NCBI GenBank assembly: GCA_001557505.1
Contig: LSAX01000004.1
Coordinates: 558,001 to 622,000 of the forward strand
From: Reticulascus tulasneorum
Taxonomy: Eukaryota; Ascomycota; Sordariomycetes; Glomerellales; Reticulascaceae
DNA: 64,000 nucleotides
Reading direction: 5' to 3'
Position 1 is the first letter of the stretch, and every line of letters begins with the position of its first letter. A program made the translations under genes and the position numbers. Below, in pieces: positions 49,701-60,249 of this stretch. Below the pieces are notes generated by a model that was not told the origin of the DNA, did no database searches, and was given only the letters and a program-made list of their open reading frames with translations.

Positions 49701-52700
49701 AGCCGGGACTACCGAAGAGTTGCCTGAGACACGCTGTGTCATCGGCCACTCCGTCTCCTTTGCAAGAAGGCAAAGCGCTCTTGAATGAGCTCGCAGGGAC
49801 ATTCTCGTACTGAGGCTTTGGAATGTCAAGATAGCCGTCGTTAGGGCCACCCAAGAGGACTGCAGGCCGTACTCGAAGAGGCTTGGGGGTCTCTCCGTTG
49901 ACTCGCGATCCGCCAGGTGCATCCTGCGAAGCTACGACACCTTGCATCCAGGACTCGATCTTAGGCCCCCCAGCTATTAGGACCTTGCCCTTTGTGTCCT
50001 TCACGGCAGTACCAGACCCACCAAAGTCGACGTTATCAAGCGTTAGTTGGGCAGAGCCTTCGGAGGAGTTGAACGGATTGGTTCGGATGCCAGTTCCAGC
50101 GCTGATCTTACTGTCAAGCAAAAGGTACGCAAATGTCTGTTGGGCAGCGCCGACGAGGTCTGGGTTGATGAGATCTATGCCAATGGTTGCGCCTCCAATA
50201 TTGATGTTTTGCCAAAGGAAGCTCCAGTCCCAAATTGACTGAATAGCCGTCTCCGAGCCGATGAAGTTCAGATCCTTAATAGTGAACTGCTGGCTGCCAG
50301 CTCGCATTCCAATGTAGCCTCCATGGAACGTCAATCCGGTCATCATGCCTCCGCTGCCATTCTCCATGTATATTCCAACATGCTTTGACCCTGGACCATC
50401 ACTGATATAAAAGTCGATGTTTTGCAGGGAGGTTGCCTGCGCAACTTGCCAATGAAGACACGCCGGACCCGGAGACGGCGTATTGGGCGGGTTGTTTGGA
50501 GTGTTCCGAATATCGATAATGAAGTTGCGAAGCTGGCGGAAGAAGTTACTCTGGTTGATATACCATTGCGCGCCGCTTCCTCCGGGGATGTAGTAATCTG
50601 AGCTCAAGACACCCAAGCCCTGGAAAGACGGAGCGGCTATCAGTCGTGGTCGATTATGGGGATCACCAACCATAATGGTTTGGAAGTACATCTCGATTGG
50701 GGAGCTGATGAGATAGTTCCCCGAGGGAAAGTACACCACCAGCGGCATGATGGATGTCGAACCGCAGTCGCCACCACCACACCGCTTCTGATTGGAAATA
50801 CACTTCTGGATTGCCACAGTGTCGTCAGTTCCACCATTACCCGTAGCTCCACAGTCCGTCTTGACGTTGAGGAACACTTTGTATCCCGCTATTGGGTTGA
50901 AAGGGCTCTTGCCGTGCGCAACCTCGGTATACCAGTATGACGCGCTCTGGCGCTTGGCCGTAGCATTGACCGCGGTATCATCTGTGTCCCACGTATACGC
51001 CATTCGATTGTGCGAGGCGTCAAACTCGGCAACCAGCGCAGCAGCCTCACGAATAGTATCGTTGATGGGGATGTAGTCGTTCTTGGTTGGCAAAGGGACC
51101 GATTTGTCAAAAGTATAGTATCTTGCCTGGCTCCTGACTTTCCGGGGGTCTTCAATCCGTGCATGCGCAAATCTGCGAGCGTTGGATTCCAAGTTCTCGG
51201 TCGAGTACTCTTTGAGAATGTCCTTTGCCTCGACAACCTCCGCAGCGGTGACATCTCTGCCCCTGAGCCGGTATGTACCGGTCGGGATTGGCTCAGTGTT
51301 ATCCCGTTTATTCAGCCTCCACTTTTCATTCTTGGGCATTCTAGCCACAGGCACGGCTGGCCCAGATGTTTCGGTTGGTAAGACAAGCTTCTTGACTGGA
51401 GTTCGCTTGGAAACGTCTGCAAATCCGGGGACACCTCGTTCGTGTTCCAAGCCCAGGTTGGTTGGGGCGGATCGCTTTGAATAAACGCGTGTTGATCCGG
51501 TGTGGTCAATAACCCACGCTCGCGACGTATGGGGTGCTTGATCTATGTTGGCGGTTGATAAGTAGAATACTGCGACGTATTGGTCATTCTTTTGACCCTC
51601 GCCTGGCTTGGCACCAGGGATTTCATGCGCAGCTCTAAGGATATCCTAACGGTATGTTAGTGCCGTGAAATCGGAACACCGAGGTGCTAGAAAGTCATGA
51701 ACATAAAAAAACATACCTTTAGAGGACTCAGGGAATGTCCCTGCCAGTCCTGTTCACTAGGGTTCGTGTCGGGAATACCACCCATTGCCTTGATGATTTT
51801 GGCGGCTAGTAAATCGGGAATATCCTGTCTCGTCTTTGGATCTTTCTTCGTACCTTTTGCCGCGCAAAGTGCGTTTTGCGGTGCGCAAATGACCTCCGAA
51901 TCGATCCCGGAATACTTCCCAGTGGGTTTACCAGTTTTCCCTAGAACTTTAAGTCCTCGACCACCCTCAACCCAGCTATATCATGTCAGCTTCAAACAGT
52001 ATCATAGGAGGTCTATTTCAGCTAGCATGGGACTTACGACGCGGACGGGAACTCGTCACAGGTGTAGATTAAGCCGCTCGCATCTGTCTGCTGCCCCTGG
52101 CCGTCGACTGGTCCTAGAACGAGCTGGGCATCATTCGGGTGACTTTGAGCTGGAAGTCTTTCAAACACGTTGCTTCGGATTGTGCTGATACCTGTATCCG
52201 TTGAGACGCTTTTGCATTTTCCGGGAAATCCAGCCTTTTTGTAGAGACTCGTAGCTGCCGAACATGTGCCCGCTCTTCGTTCCCTATTCGTCGGGCGGCC
52301 GTCTATTTTGTCAACCAGATCGGCGTGAAGCTTAGCTTTGCCGTTGGTAAAAGTGATCTCGCCACGTTTGACAAAGTTTGCGACGTTCTTGCATATGAAT
52401 GGCATATATGCGCAGTTATACACGAGTGTAGGTATCGTTCTCCCAGCGACGGTAGAAGACTCCTTGACTGTCGCGGTAACTCCATTGTTCACGACTTCCC
52501 TATCCCAGTGGAATGTTCCACTGGGAGGATCCGACTTGACAGTATAAGACTCAGCAACTGCATCGCCTTTGGGATACCATACTGTTTTTGTAGGGCTTTC
52601 AGTTTTGACGAGCTGGTTGTACTGCCCTTGAACGGAGACAATGAGAGAGAAAAGAAGTGCGAAGAAGTAGTAGCGACGGGGCGAACACAAGATTGGAGTC

Positions 52701-52702
52701 AT
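46755..52702 (-). CDS. giant secreted fusion: NucA/NucB-type nuclease, GH55 glucanase, Cys array, KP4-like tail
   Basis: Five exons: 52702-52038, 51975-51717, 51645-48835, 48706-47040 and 46983-46755. Introns are 62, 71, 128 and 56 nt, all GT-AG with matching phases, giving about 1876 residues. A signal peptide (YYFFALLFSLIVSVQG) is followed by a NucA/NucB-type nuclease at about 100-300; CDEFPSASWVEGG spans the first intron and EQDWQGHSL follows. Next is a linker with several Lys-Arg pairs, then a GH55 exo-beta-1,3-glucanase at about 545-1290 with two beta-helices, each opening with the DDT motif (GGTDDTVAIQKC; GDGVADDTACL). Next come a proline part, about 20 cysteines spaced every 5-6 residues and a poly-Glu run. 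The tail (about 1740-1876) is cysteine-rich and resembles KP4 killer toxins. The glucanase is certain, the nuclease likely, and the KP4 call tentative. The frames alone look like three genes; splicing shows one. Confidence 0.85.
47527..47582 (-). repeat. coding poly-Glu/Asp microsatellite
   Basis: A CTTCCTC-type imperfect repeat on the plus strand encodes a run of more than fifteen acidic residues in the fusion protein, placed between the cysteine array and the C-terminal domain. Confidence 0.85.
47630..47935 (-). repeat. tandem cysteine repeats inside the fusion gene
   Basis: Units of 11 residues (33 bases) with the form C-x4-C-x5, mostly GGDCIGPQC-TK. At least five near-regular units occur, and a more divergent Asp-rich stretch with the same cysteine spacing comes before them. 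Two neighbouring units are nearly identical, so unit number may vary between strains. Confidence 0.85.
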
Positions 52703-54552
52703 ATTGTTACTGGAATTGGACACCTCAGGAGGTTTCCAGCTCACTAATTGTTGTGCAATATTCAACACAAATGGGACAAGTCACAGCAATGGCTGGTACT
52801 TCTGCCGCGTGTATCAGCCTCTTTATACATTGTTGTTTGACCACAGCTTCGTAAGATACTTGGGATAGGAGCTCATCATTCTGCTTTGGGAAAGAATCTA
52901 GACCACATGGCCGATATCTCTTAATCGACAGCGCCAGGCCCTGCGTCTGGAGGATCCTGCTGGAAAGCTTGAGCTCTAGCGGGAGCTGAAACCCCCACAG
53001 CAGAATGGCCATATTCCAAATGACTTTCCATGCACTAGCAAGGCAATGGGCTGGCAAGGCAGACCATTTGAGATGCACTTCTGTATATGCACCTGTAGCC
53101 GGGCAGATTACAACCTGGGGGGCCGTTCCGCTGTATCCCCACACATCGAAGTAGGATCGGCGCTCCATCGAAGCGACACCTGCCGGGACCAGGGCCCAAT
53201 TGGGCCATAACACTGATCCACTCGGCACCAACAGCCCGACACGGAACACTGAACGAGATTTAGGATCGTACCCCCCAAATCTGACCTGCCATTTGACGCA
53301 GAATAGTCACAACTGGGGGCCGAGAATGACCAGATTTCGAGCAGCGCCGGTATACGCCTGACCGCGCTAGCCGATTGGCAGTAAGACGAACCAATGATAT
53401 ACCCTCGAATACAAGCTTATTGTCCATGCGACGTAGTTTTAAGGCTAAATAACCCAGTATCGCGACCTCTCCGCTACCTTGACAACATTTCCTAGCTCTT
53501 TACAGTCTGATGAGATGTAGCCCTATGCAAATATCGCACATTAATTGCTGCCAAGGACAGTTGGGTTTGCCGCCCGCCATGTTCAAAGCCCAACAAATAG
53601 TGTTAAGTTGATTTTATAGAACCCTGATGTATGGCCAATTGGGTCATGAGACTGCCCCTTAACCCGGTTGTCATAAGCTCGCGGCCTTGCCTGGCCGTTT
53701 CCAGGGCAGGCATGTTGCGTTCGGTCAGTGTCTTCCTCACGTCCAGACCCACCCATTAAGAGGCACCATCCCACTCGGGACGACTCGTTTTGAGAAGTCA
53801 ACCGCGTGAATTGTGAAAAGAGTTCTTTTGCGAGGGTGCTTACGCGCCGCTAGAGGCAGGTGATGTAGTATGTCCGGTTAAAGAGGATCAGATGAAAAGA
53901 ACTTTGAACTAGCGCCGCCGCCCCGGGAGAGAAGCCCGTGTCTGTGCCGGTGGAGAATGGCCTGCATATCCAACTACCACCCAGTGCACCCTTTCATGAG
54001 AAATATCTTCACATGGGTATATCGCTTCCATGCTGACTATCCACTTCGAATGGCAGATGACTTGCAATTCAACCGTCAGCGGCCTTGCTGCAACCATGTT
54101 AATTCCAATATATTGACAACAGAATACGACGTACTGCGCCTCAGAATCCTAAGGGATCTAATACCGTGGCCAGGTTCATGATGGCTTCATATCTAATGTC
54201 TCATTCGCCCAGCGTTAATGCACTGGAGGCCAATATAGAGAACAAACGCAGGGGCTAAGTTGCCGTTTCCCGGAAGTAGAGTCAGGTCCGCGGAACTTTG
54301 GGATGACCCAGATAATAGAATAAAGCTAGATACTATTGCGGGTTCTGCTCCGATTTCCGCCTACTAGACCAGGCAGACAAAGAGGGAAGCCGACATAACA
54401 GTCTTACGAAGAGACCCAAACCAACGACATCACTTATAAGTACGCCTCTTTAGTAGCCGACAAGTATCAGAAATCAAGAATAGAAGCTCAGTTGCAGACT
54501 TCAGTCCAAACTACCCCAATCTACCATCTGTCAACTCATCTTCTCCAACACA
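52703..54552. other. divergent intergenic region
   Basis: 1.85 kb between the fusion gene and the small secreted protein gene. Minus-strand frame 52725-53249 has no recognisable motif and is not accepted. Confidence 0.5.
54434..54439 (+). promoter_or_regulatory. TATA-like element
   Basis: TTATAA within the palindrome ACTTATAAGT, about 115 bases before the small secreted protein start. The leader that follows is CA-rich and ends in CACAATGG, a good fungal start context. Confidence 0.4.
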
Positions 54553-55107
54553 ATGGTTCAAACGGCTCTCTTTGGAGCTCTCGCGCTCGTTGGCCAAGCT
54601 GCTGCTGCTGCTCTATCACCGGTGCCAGCACCAAACCCACTTCTCCCCCGCATCTGCTACGCGGGTGAGAGCTCGAAGCTTCTCTGCTATCGCAAACCTG
54701 CCGGCACGCCACAAGACGTTGACATCGATGATCTCATATTTGCCGGCAGCTACCTCCGCAGTTACGGCATAAACGTCAATCCCTTCTGGACCATGACAGC
54801 CGCGGATGCTCCGGACTGTGCCGAGTGGGGTGTCTTCTCATATGGCACCGTGCTCGTCTTGGCCAAGCATATCGGCACAAATCTCGACTCATCCGTGCTA
54901 TTCGAGGATATAGCTAATGCCATTGACGGTGGTGTCAATGCAACTCCAGCGCAGCAGAATGCTGCTCTCATTGGTTGCTTGAGTGATGGAGGATCCGTGG
55001 GTGTTACTGCGAACTCCTCAAGACCGGAGTATGTGTCTCAGGAATATATTGAGAACGGCTATAGCCCCCGAGGAATCTTGCTTAAGCTTGTCCACTATAA
55101 TGGTTAA
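54553..55107 (+). CDS. small secreted four-cysteine protein
   Basis: 184 residues, one exon, ATG at 54553. A signal peptide (TALFGALALVGQAAAAAL) precedes a proline-rich start of the mature protein. Four cysteines at 35, 45, 89 and 142 could form two disulfides, and there are two possible N-glycosylation sites (NAT near 129, NSS near 154). IDDLIFAGSYLRSYG and MTAADAPDCAEWGVFSYGT look like the conserved core of a widespread ascomycete family of unknown function, from memory. Size, secretion and cysteines fit an effector-like or cell-surface protein; neither is shown. Confidence 0.8.
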   Translation: MVQTALFGALALVGQAAAAALSPVPAPNPLLPRICYAGESSKLLCYRKPAGTPQDVDIDDLIFAGSYLRSYGINVNPFWTMTAADAPDCAEWGVFSYGTVLVLAKHIGTNLDSSVLFEDIANAIDGGVNATPAQQNAALIGCLSDGGSVGVTANSSRPEYVSQEYIENGYSPRGILLKLVHYNG

Positions 55108-55747
55108 GCAATGGGAGTGCAATCGGCTCTCTTATCTTCGACGTAGTTTATAACTTTTTTGGGGTATAATTGAATGTATTCAGATTGGCGATTTCAAAGT
55201 AGCTGCGGCTGCAGGTTATGAAGTGGAAGTGAGAATCAAAGACAACTTGCTCATGTGATGGAAATTCTTCCGGAAGCTGTAGTACAAGTTTCATAGCACC
55301 TTCAACGCAAAGGAATAGATCATATGAGCGAGCAAGTGTTGTCATTCCGTGCTAATTACCGGGGATTACAGAGTCCAACAGACGATGAAGTGAGAGTTTC
55401 ACGCAGTAATACATCATAGTTGCCTTGGGAAAGGAATGGGACATCACGACTTTCTGAAAACCGCCGTGTTCAGTGATCTCACTTAAAAGTGCGGTTGAGT
55501 TGACCACTCTTATTGATTAGAGTAAACTGACCTGACGCGGTCATCTATTGAGTAGACTCTGTGTTGAAATCCTCTAATATCTGTTAAGTTGTGTTAGCCG
55601 TTAGAGCCAATGAGCCGCTCTGGATTGGAGTAGTCTCATTAGATTGGTCAAGTGAGAGTTGCCAACTTTGTATACGGTCTATTTTTAAAGTCACCTTGGG
55701 TCCATTACAACTTCAGTGCACATGGAGGTTGTATAAACTAGAGACCA
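55108..55747. other. convergent intergenic region
   Basis: 640 AT-rich bases between convergent genes. No coding signal. Confidence 0.5.
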
Positions 55748-57437
55748 CTAGTCCATATTAATGATACGAAATAGCTCAACATCACTTTGTTCTCGGCTGT
55801 CCAGCTCATCCAGTTTCAACACCCTGCCTTCCTGGTCTCGCGAGATATGCCAAGCTAGCCAGCATATCCGAATGTACCTTAAACTAGGGGCAGCATTACC
55901 TAGACGACACGCGGTTTCTTCTAAATTCTCCGCTGAGAAGGTGGTCATGTCCGTCGCGAATTGCCTGACTTCACTCAGGGTGAGTTGAGGGTTAACTGCA
56001 AGCTGACGCAAGGCAGAAAGATCGGTGAGTGACTCCAAGAGCTTGTTTTCGGCATCTTCTTGCTCTTCGGGCTGTGTGACGGGTAGTTTAATATCTAGTC
56101 CTTCCAGAGAATCTGAGCAGACGGAGACGAGGTTCAAAAGCACCGTGTCGAGACTATCCTCCCGCTCCTCGTCTTCATACACGTCGAGCGTGAGCATGCG
56201 CAGTGGCAGCGGCAAGTTTTCATACTCCTCGTCTTCCTGCAGGAGGTCTGTAACATTGAGAATCTCCTGCGTCTCGAATGTCAGGGCTAGCTGACGCGTG
56301 AAGTCCGGTCCCTGCGCGCACAGCCAGTTCTGTACATCCTTTTTGTATTGGGAAGCTGAAAACCTATGCAGATTTGGATAGCGGTCCGGCGTAAACATGT
56401 TGAAATCCAGCCCTGACTCCTCATCATTGTCATACATGAGAATACAGTCAATCTCGTTCCACACCCCAAGGTTTTCGATATGTACTTCCTCGAGAAATGT
56501 AGGGTCTGTCAGTTTAGAAAGGCAGTCTCCATCCCAGACGAAGACACTGGTCCCGAGATACAATGAACGCAATCGCAGCGGGTCTGCACCTGTTGCCTGG
56601 TAGTCATTGCAAAGAGTCTCCAAGAAGAAGATGCTCGTCTCATCAGCGTAGTAAAGCCTTGTGATAGCATCTTTGGCGATTGACAAACGGAGTCGTTCCA
56701 ACTCCGGAGACAATCTGAGTATGGTGACTAGATGCGATGTCCAGAGCGACAAATCGTTGTGTAGACCTGACAGCGATAGTTCCTTCAAGTTGGTGAATCC
56801 AGTGAAATCTTGGACGCGATATGCGTTATCCTCCTCGGGATTTACTTCAGCTGCAGCAAAAGGACCGATGTGCAGATAGGATGCCTCCATGTCTGGATAC
56901 GAAATAGCCAAGGACTTTACCTTGGGACAGGACGACTTGAGAATTGCGATAGTAGCGGTTGCTAGTGGGCATTCGAACCACCTGCCTTATGTTAGTAAGA
57001 TTTTGCTTGGACCGGAGTAACCGCGTACTCAAAAGTAGTCAACAGGGGCATGAGTCTGAGCATGGCCTGGGCTCCAGTGTTGAACTCCTCATCCGTCACC
57101 CCATTATGAACATTTGGACCTAGTTCCTGGTGACACGACAGTTTCCAAGTATGGTGAATATGAGGATTGATGGCAAATGAGCGAAGGAACTGTCCATGTC
57201 GATTGTAAATGTCAATCTCTCGGTAGAGGAATGGCGTGAAAGCGGTATGAAAGGCTCTGTTCACGAGGCAGAGATTGTAAAACAGCTTCCTATTTCGCGT
57301 CTATAGGTGGGTTTGTTAGTTCAAAAAGCGATGTCAATCACTAGAGGGTTACTTCTCACCTGCGTTGCCACGGATCTTAGCAACTCAGGAGTCCTGGCAA
57401 GTGCGGTAGCCGCAGGGTGCGTCTCTGGAGACACCAT
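55748..57437 (-). CDS. F-box/LRR-like protein
   Basis: Three exons: 57437-57360, 57300-57029 and 56981-55748. Introns of 59 and 47 nt have GT-AG ends and consistent phases, giving 527 residues. The N-terminus (ARTPELLRSVATQ..RKLFYNLCLVNRAFHTAF, then TPFLYREIDIY) is a reduced F-box of the ascomycete type. The remainder has irregular leucine-rich repeats (LKELSLSGLHNDLSLW, LRLRSLYLGTSVFVW, LEEVHIENLGVWN, LRMLTLDVYED) and acidic stretches. It may act as a substrate receptor of an SCF ligase. No target is predictable. Confidence 0.75.
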
Positions 57438-60249
57438 GCTGTCTCTCTGTAATTGAATAGTTAGGGTGTCGGGAAGATCGCCAACCGCAAGGTAAACTGC
57501 GGGATCGTGTAGACGAAGCTATCAAGAAGTGGAATCGCCGAAATAGTTGGAAATGGTGACGATGATTCCTGTACCCTGTTGGCTACGTGCCTGGTCATCG
57601 GTACAGATCCGTCACACGGGGCAAAGGTTCCCGATATGGCATGCCCGCCCAATTAAGTAAGCGATTTTAGCGGCGCCCAATCACCAAAGTGCAAAGATAT
57701 TTAGGGTCGCGGATCAGCTGTGAAGAGGAACCAAAAGCGAAGCCAGAAGAGGTACATAGACCCCAAGCTCTACCACTCTCTGGCCCGCCCGAGCCGATAT
57801 CATTGTGGGCAGACCCTGGCTGCGTTGAGCGAAACCAGAGACGTTGGGCCTTACCACCCAGTAGCAAACAGCCAGGGACTCGGGACTCGGGAGGGAACAC
57901 CTGCAGTGCAGCGGACTGGTAAGCCCGGAGCCATGATTCTAGCGGCTAACCCTGCTAAATGTCTTGGCTGGGCTAGCCTTCCCCCGCTGGAGTCAAGAAG
58001 AGCCGATTCGGAGACATCAGATCAATAGCCCTCCAATGCCTCCCAAGTCAACAGTAATGAGTAGAATCAACTGTGATATGTTCGAATTGCGACCCAGGGA
58101 AATGCGACAAATTGCCCACTTAACTTTTGGAGACGCTGGAAGGGTTCTAATGCCAAAAAGGGACCTCTAGTCGTACACAGAAGCGTGTGGATCCAAACTG
58201 TCAGCTAAATGGAGATCTCTTGACAAAAGGCCATCCTCCAATGATGAAGGATTTGGAGGGAGATGTCGGAATAAGCTGTTAGGCCTATCCGTTTCTTGCA
58301 TGTGAGCACTGGTGACCAGGACAGTGTTCTGTAAGACGGACCGACGAAGCCCACGCCAATGACTACTCCGTATGCGCATCCCAATGGCTCGTCGCACTGC
58401 AGCTGTACTACCCTACGTAGTACGACGAGGGATTGGAAGAGTGACCTACGAGCATGTCGCCATTCGGCCGGTTTCGAGAGGTCACCCCCTCCATCCAATG
58501 AATCGTTCAGCACACCGCTTTGGGCTGGGGCTGAAGGATTTGGCGTTGAGACACCACACAGCCACGCTCAATAGGCTACCCGCGATAAAAGAGGAAAAGG
58601 CTTGTGGAGCTGCCGGGGATAACTTAATTAATTCGAGAATGGGCACTGGCTCTGGCAGAAACAGAGTTAAAAATAGGCTTATTATTACTGCGTACACAAG
58701 CCACACCATTCAGCAAGAGCCACAGCTTCGAAGCGTGGAAAGCATTGCTCCACTGCCAATCGGAACGCCATCCTCTCGAAGCACTGGCGAGAGTTACAAT
58801 TCCATCTTCTGTGACACCCCTGTGGCTGCCTGAAATCGCTCTTGGAAGACATCCACTCCATTCCCCTCATGACAGGCATAATTCACGAGCTGGGAACATC
58901 AAACAAACCTTTCCAAAGCGTCCAGTCCACTCACTCAAACTATCTCTCAACGAAAAGTTCGCTTGCTATTGAAACCAAAGGAGACTGACTGTAGGGTGCT
59001 CTTAGACTATGGACCGTAGGTACTCAACGAGGAACAAAAATAGCACGTGTCGGCGGCATCGGTGTGCTCACGAGCTTCCACAGCCTCACAGCACCGCAGC
59101 CAATGTCGGATTTGATATGTAAATTTAATGATGAAACAATTGACACCGTACAACCATCCCAGCATGAACCGTAAAGGTAATTTTCGTCTTCTCTTCTAGT
59201 TCTGACAATTTAATCCCCGCCCCCGCCCCCGCCCCGCTCTTTGTGCTGTGCTTCAACAAGAGCCCAAACTCTTCCCCCTGCGCCTAACTCACCCTGACTG
59301 TGTGGGCACGGCTTTCAAGAGATCTGTCAATTGTTATGCGGACGATTTCTTGACTTCTTCGTTGATGTCTGGCCGGCTAGTGAAACCCAAGGCAAGCTCC
59401 GAAGAAGGACAATTGGATCCTCTAAAGCCCATGTGTATAATGAGACTCGACCGAAACATGCAGCTCTGCTGAATTTTGCTACTCTTGTGCAGCTAATTCA
59501 CGGAAGTGCAAATATTCAGATCCTAGGTCCCCTTTTGTGTGCAGGGCCTGGGCCAGCGGGGCTTGCACATCCCCCTGGGCAATCTTAATACCTCGGAACC
59601 CATGCTTGGCGCCAGCCCGATCGCCAAAACCCCAATCCTTCCCAGGCCTGCTGTTCGCTATGAGACACTGACACTTCCTGCCTGGGGCATCAGTCAATCC
59701 TTCGGGTGCGCTAAATAGGGGTCATGGTCGCATTCTATGCCACAAAGAGGTCTGGGTCGGGACTAGCAATCTCCTGATCGCTTCCCTACCACCCCCCGGC
59801 TCAGGGTCCTGACCTGGTAGGCTGAAGGATGGCGGCGAGGCGCAGGCCGTGTCCGCCTTACAGCCTCAAGACCAAAGTCCCCCATTCGCGCCGCTCTGCT
59901 GCTAGCAAGCGCGTTTGGGGACGGCTGCGCTACTTGGCAACCCTAACTTTGGGCTTAGTTACGAATAGGATGACAGCATTGACGAATGTCTCCGGGGTGG
60001 CTTGCGCGCTATTGTGCATTTTATAAGATAACTGCATCGCGCGAGGGTGCTGCCTCCAGTCCGGTCCCCTTTCCACTCACGCGTTTATCATACCGCTCTT
60101 TTCCTGACAGCCTGTCGACGGTTGCGATCGAGCGCTTTTTCCTTGTGCATTCTGGTCTTTAGTTTCCTTGTATTTTGTTTTGTTCGCGGATTCTTTTGTG
60201 GAGTTGCGAATACCCAAGACATCCCTCATAGATCAATTCCGATCCGAAA
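57438..60249. other. divergent intergenic region
   Basis: 2.8 kb. No gene accepted. A GC-rich hexamer repeat (CCCCGC, four imperfect copies) lies at about 59213-59238. The last 160 bases before the S41 gene are pyrimidine-rich, typical of a fungal promoter/leader. Confidence 0.45.
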
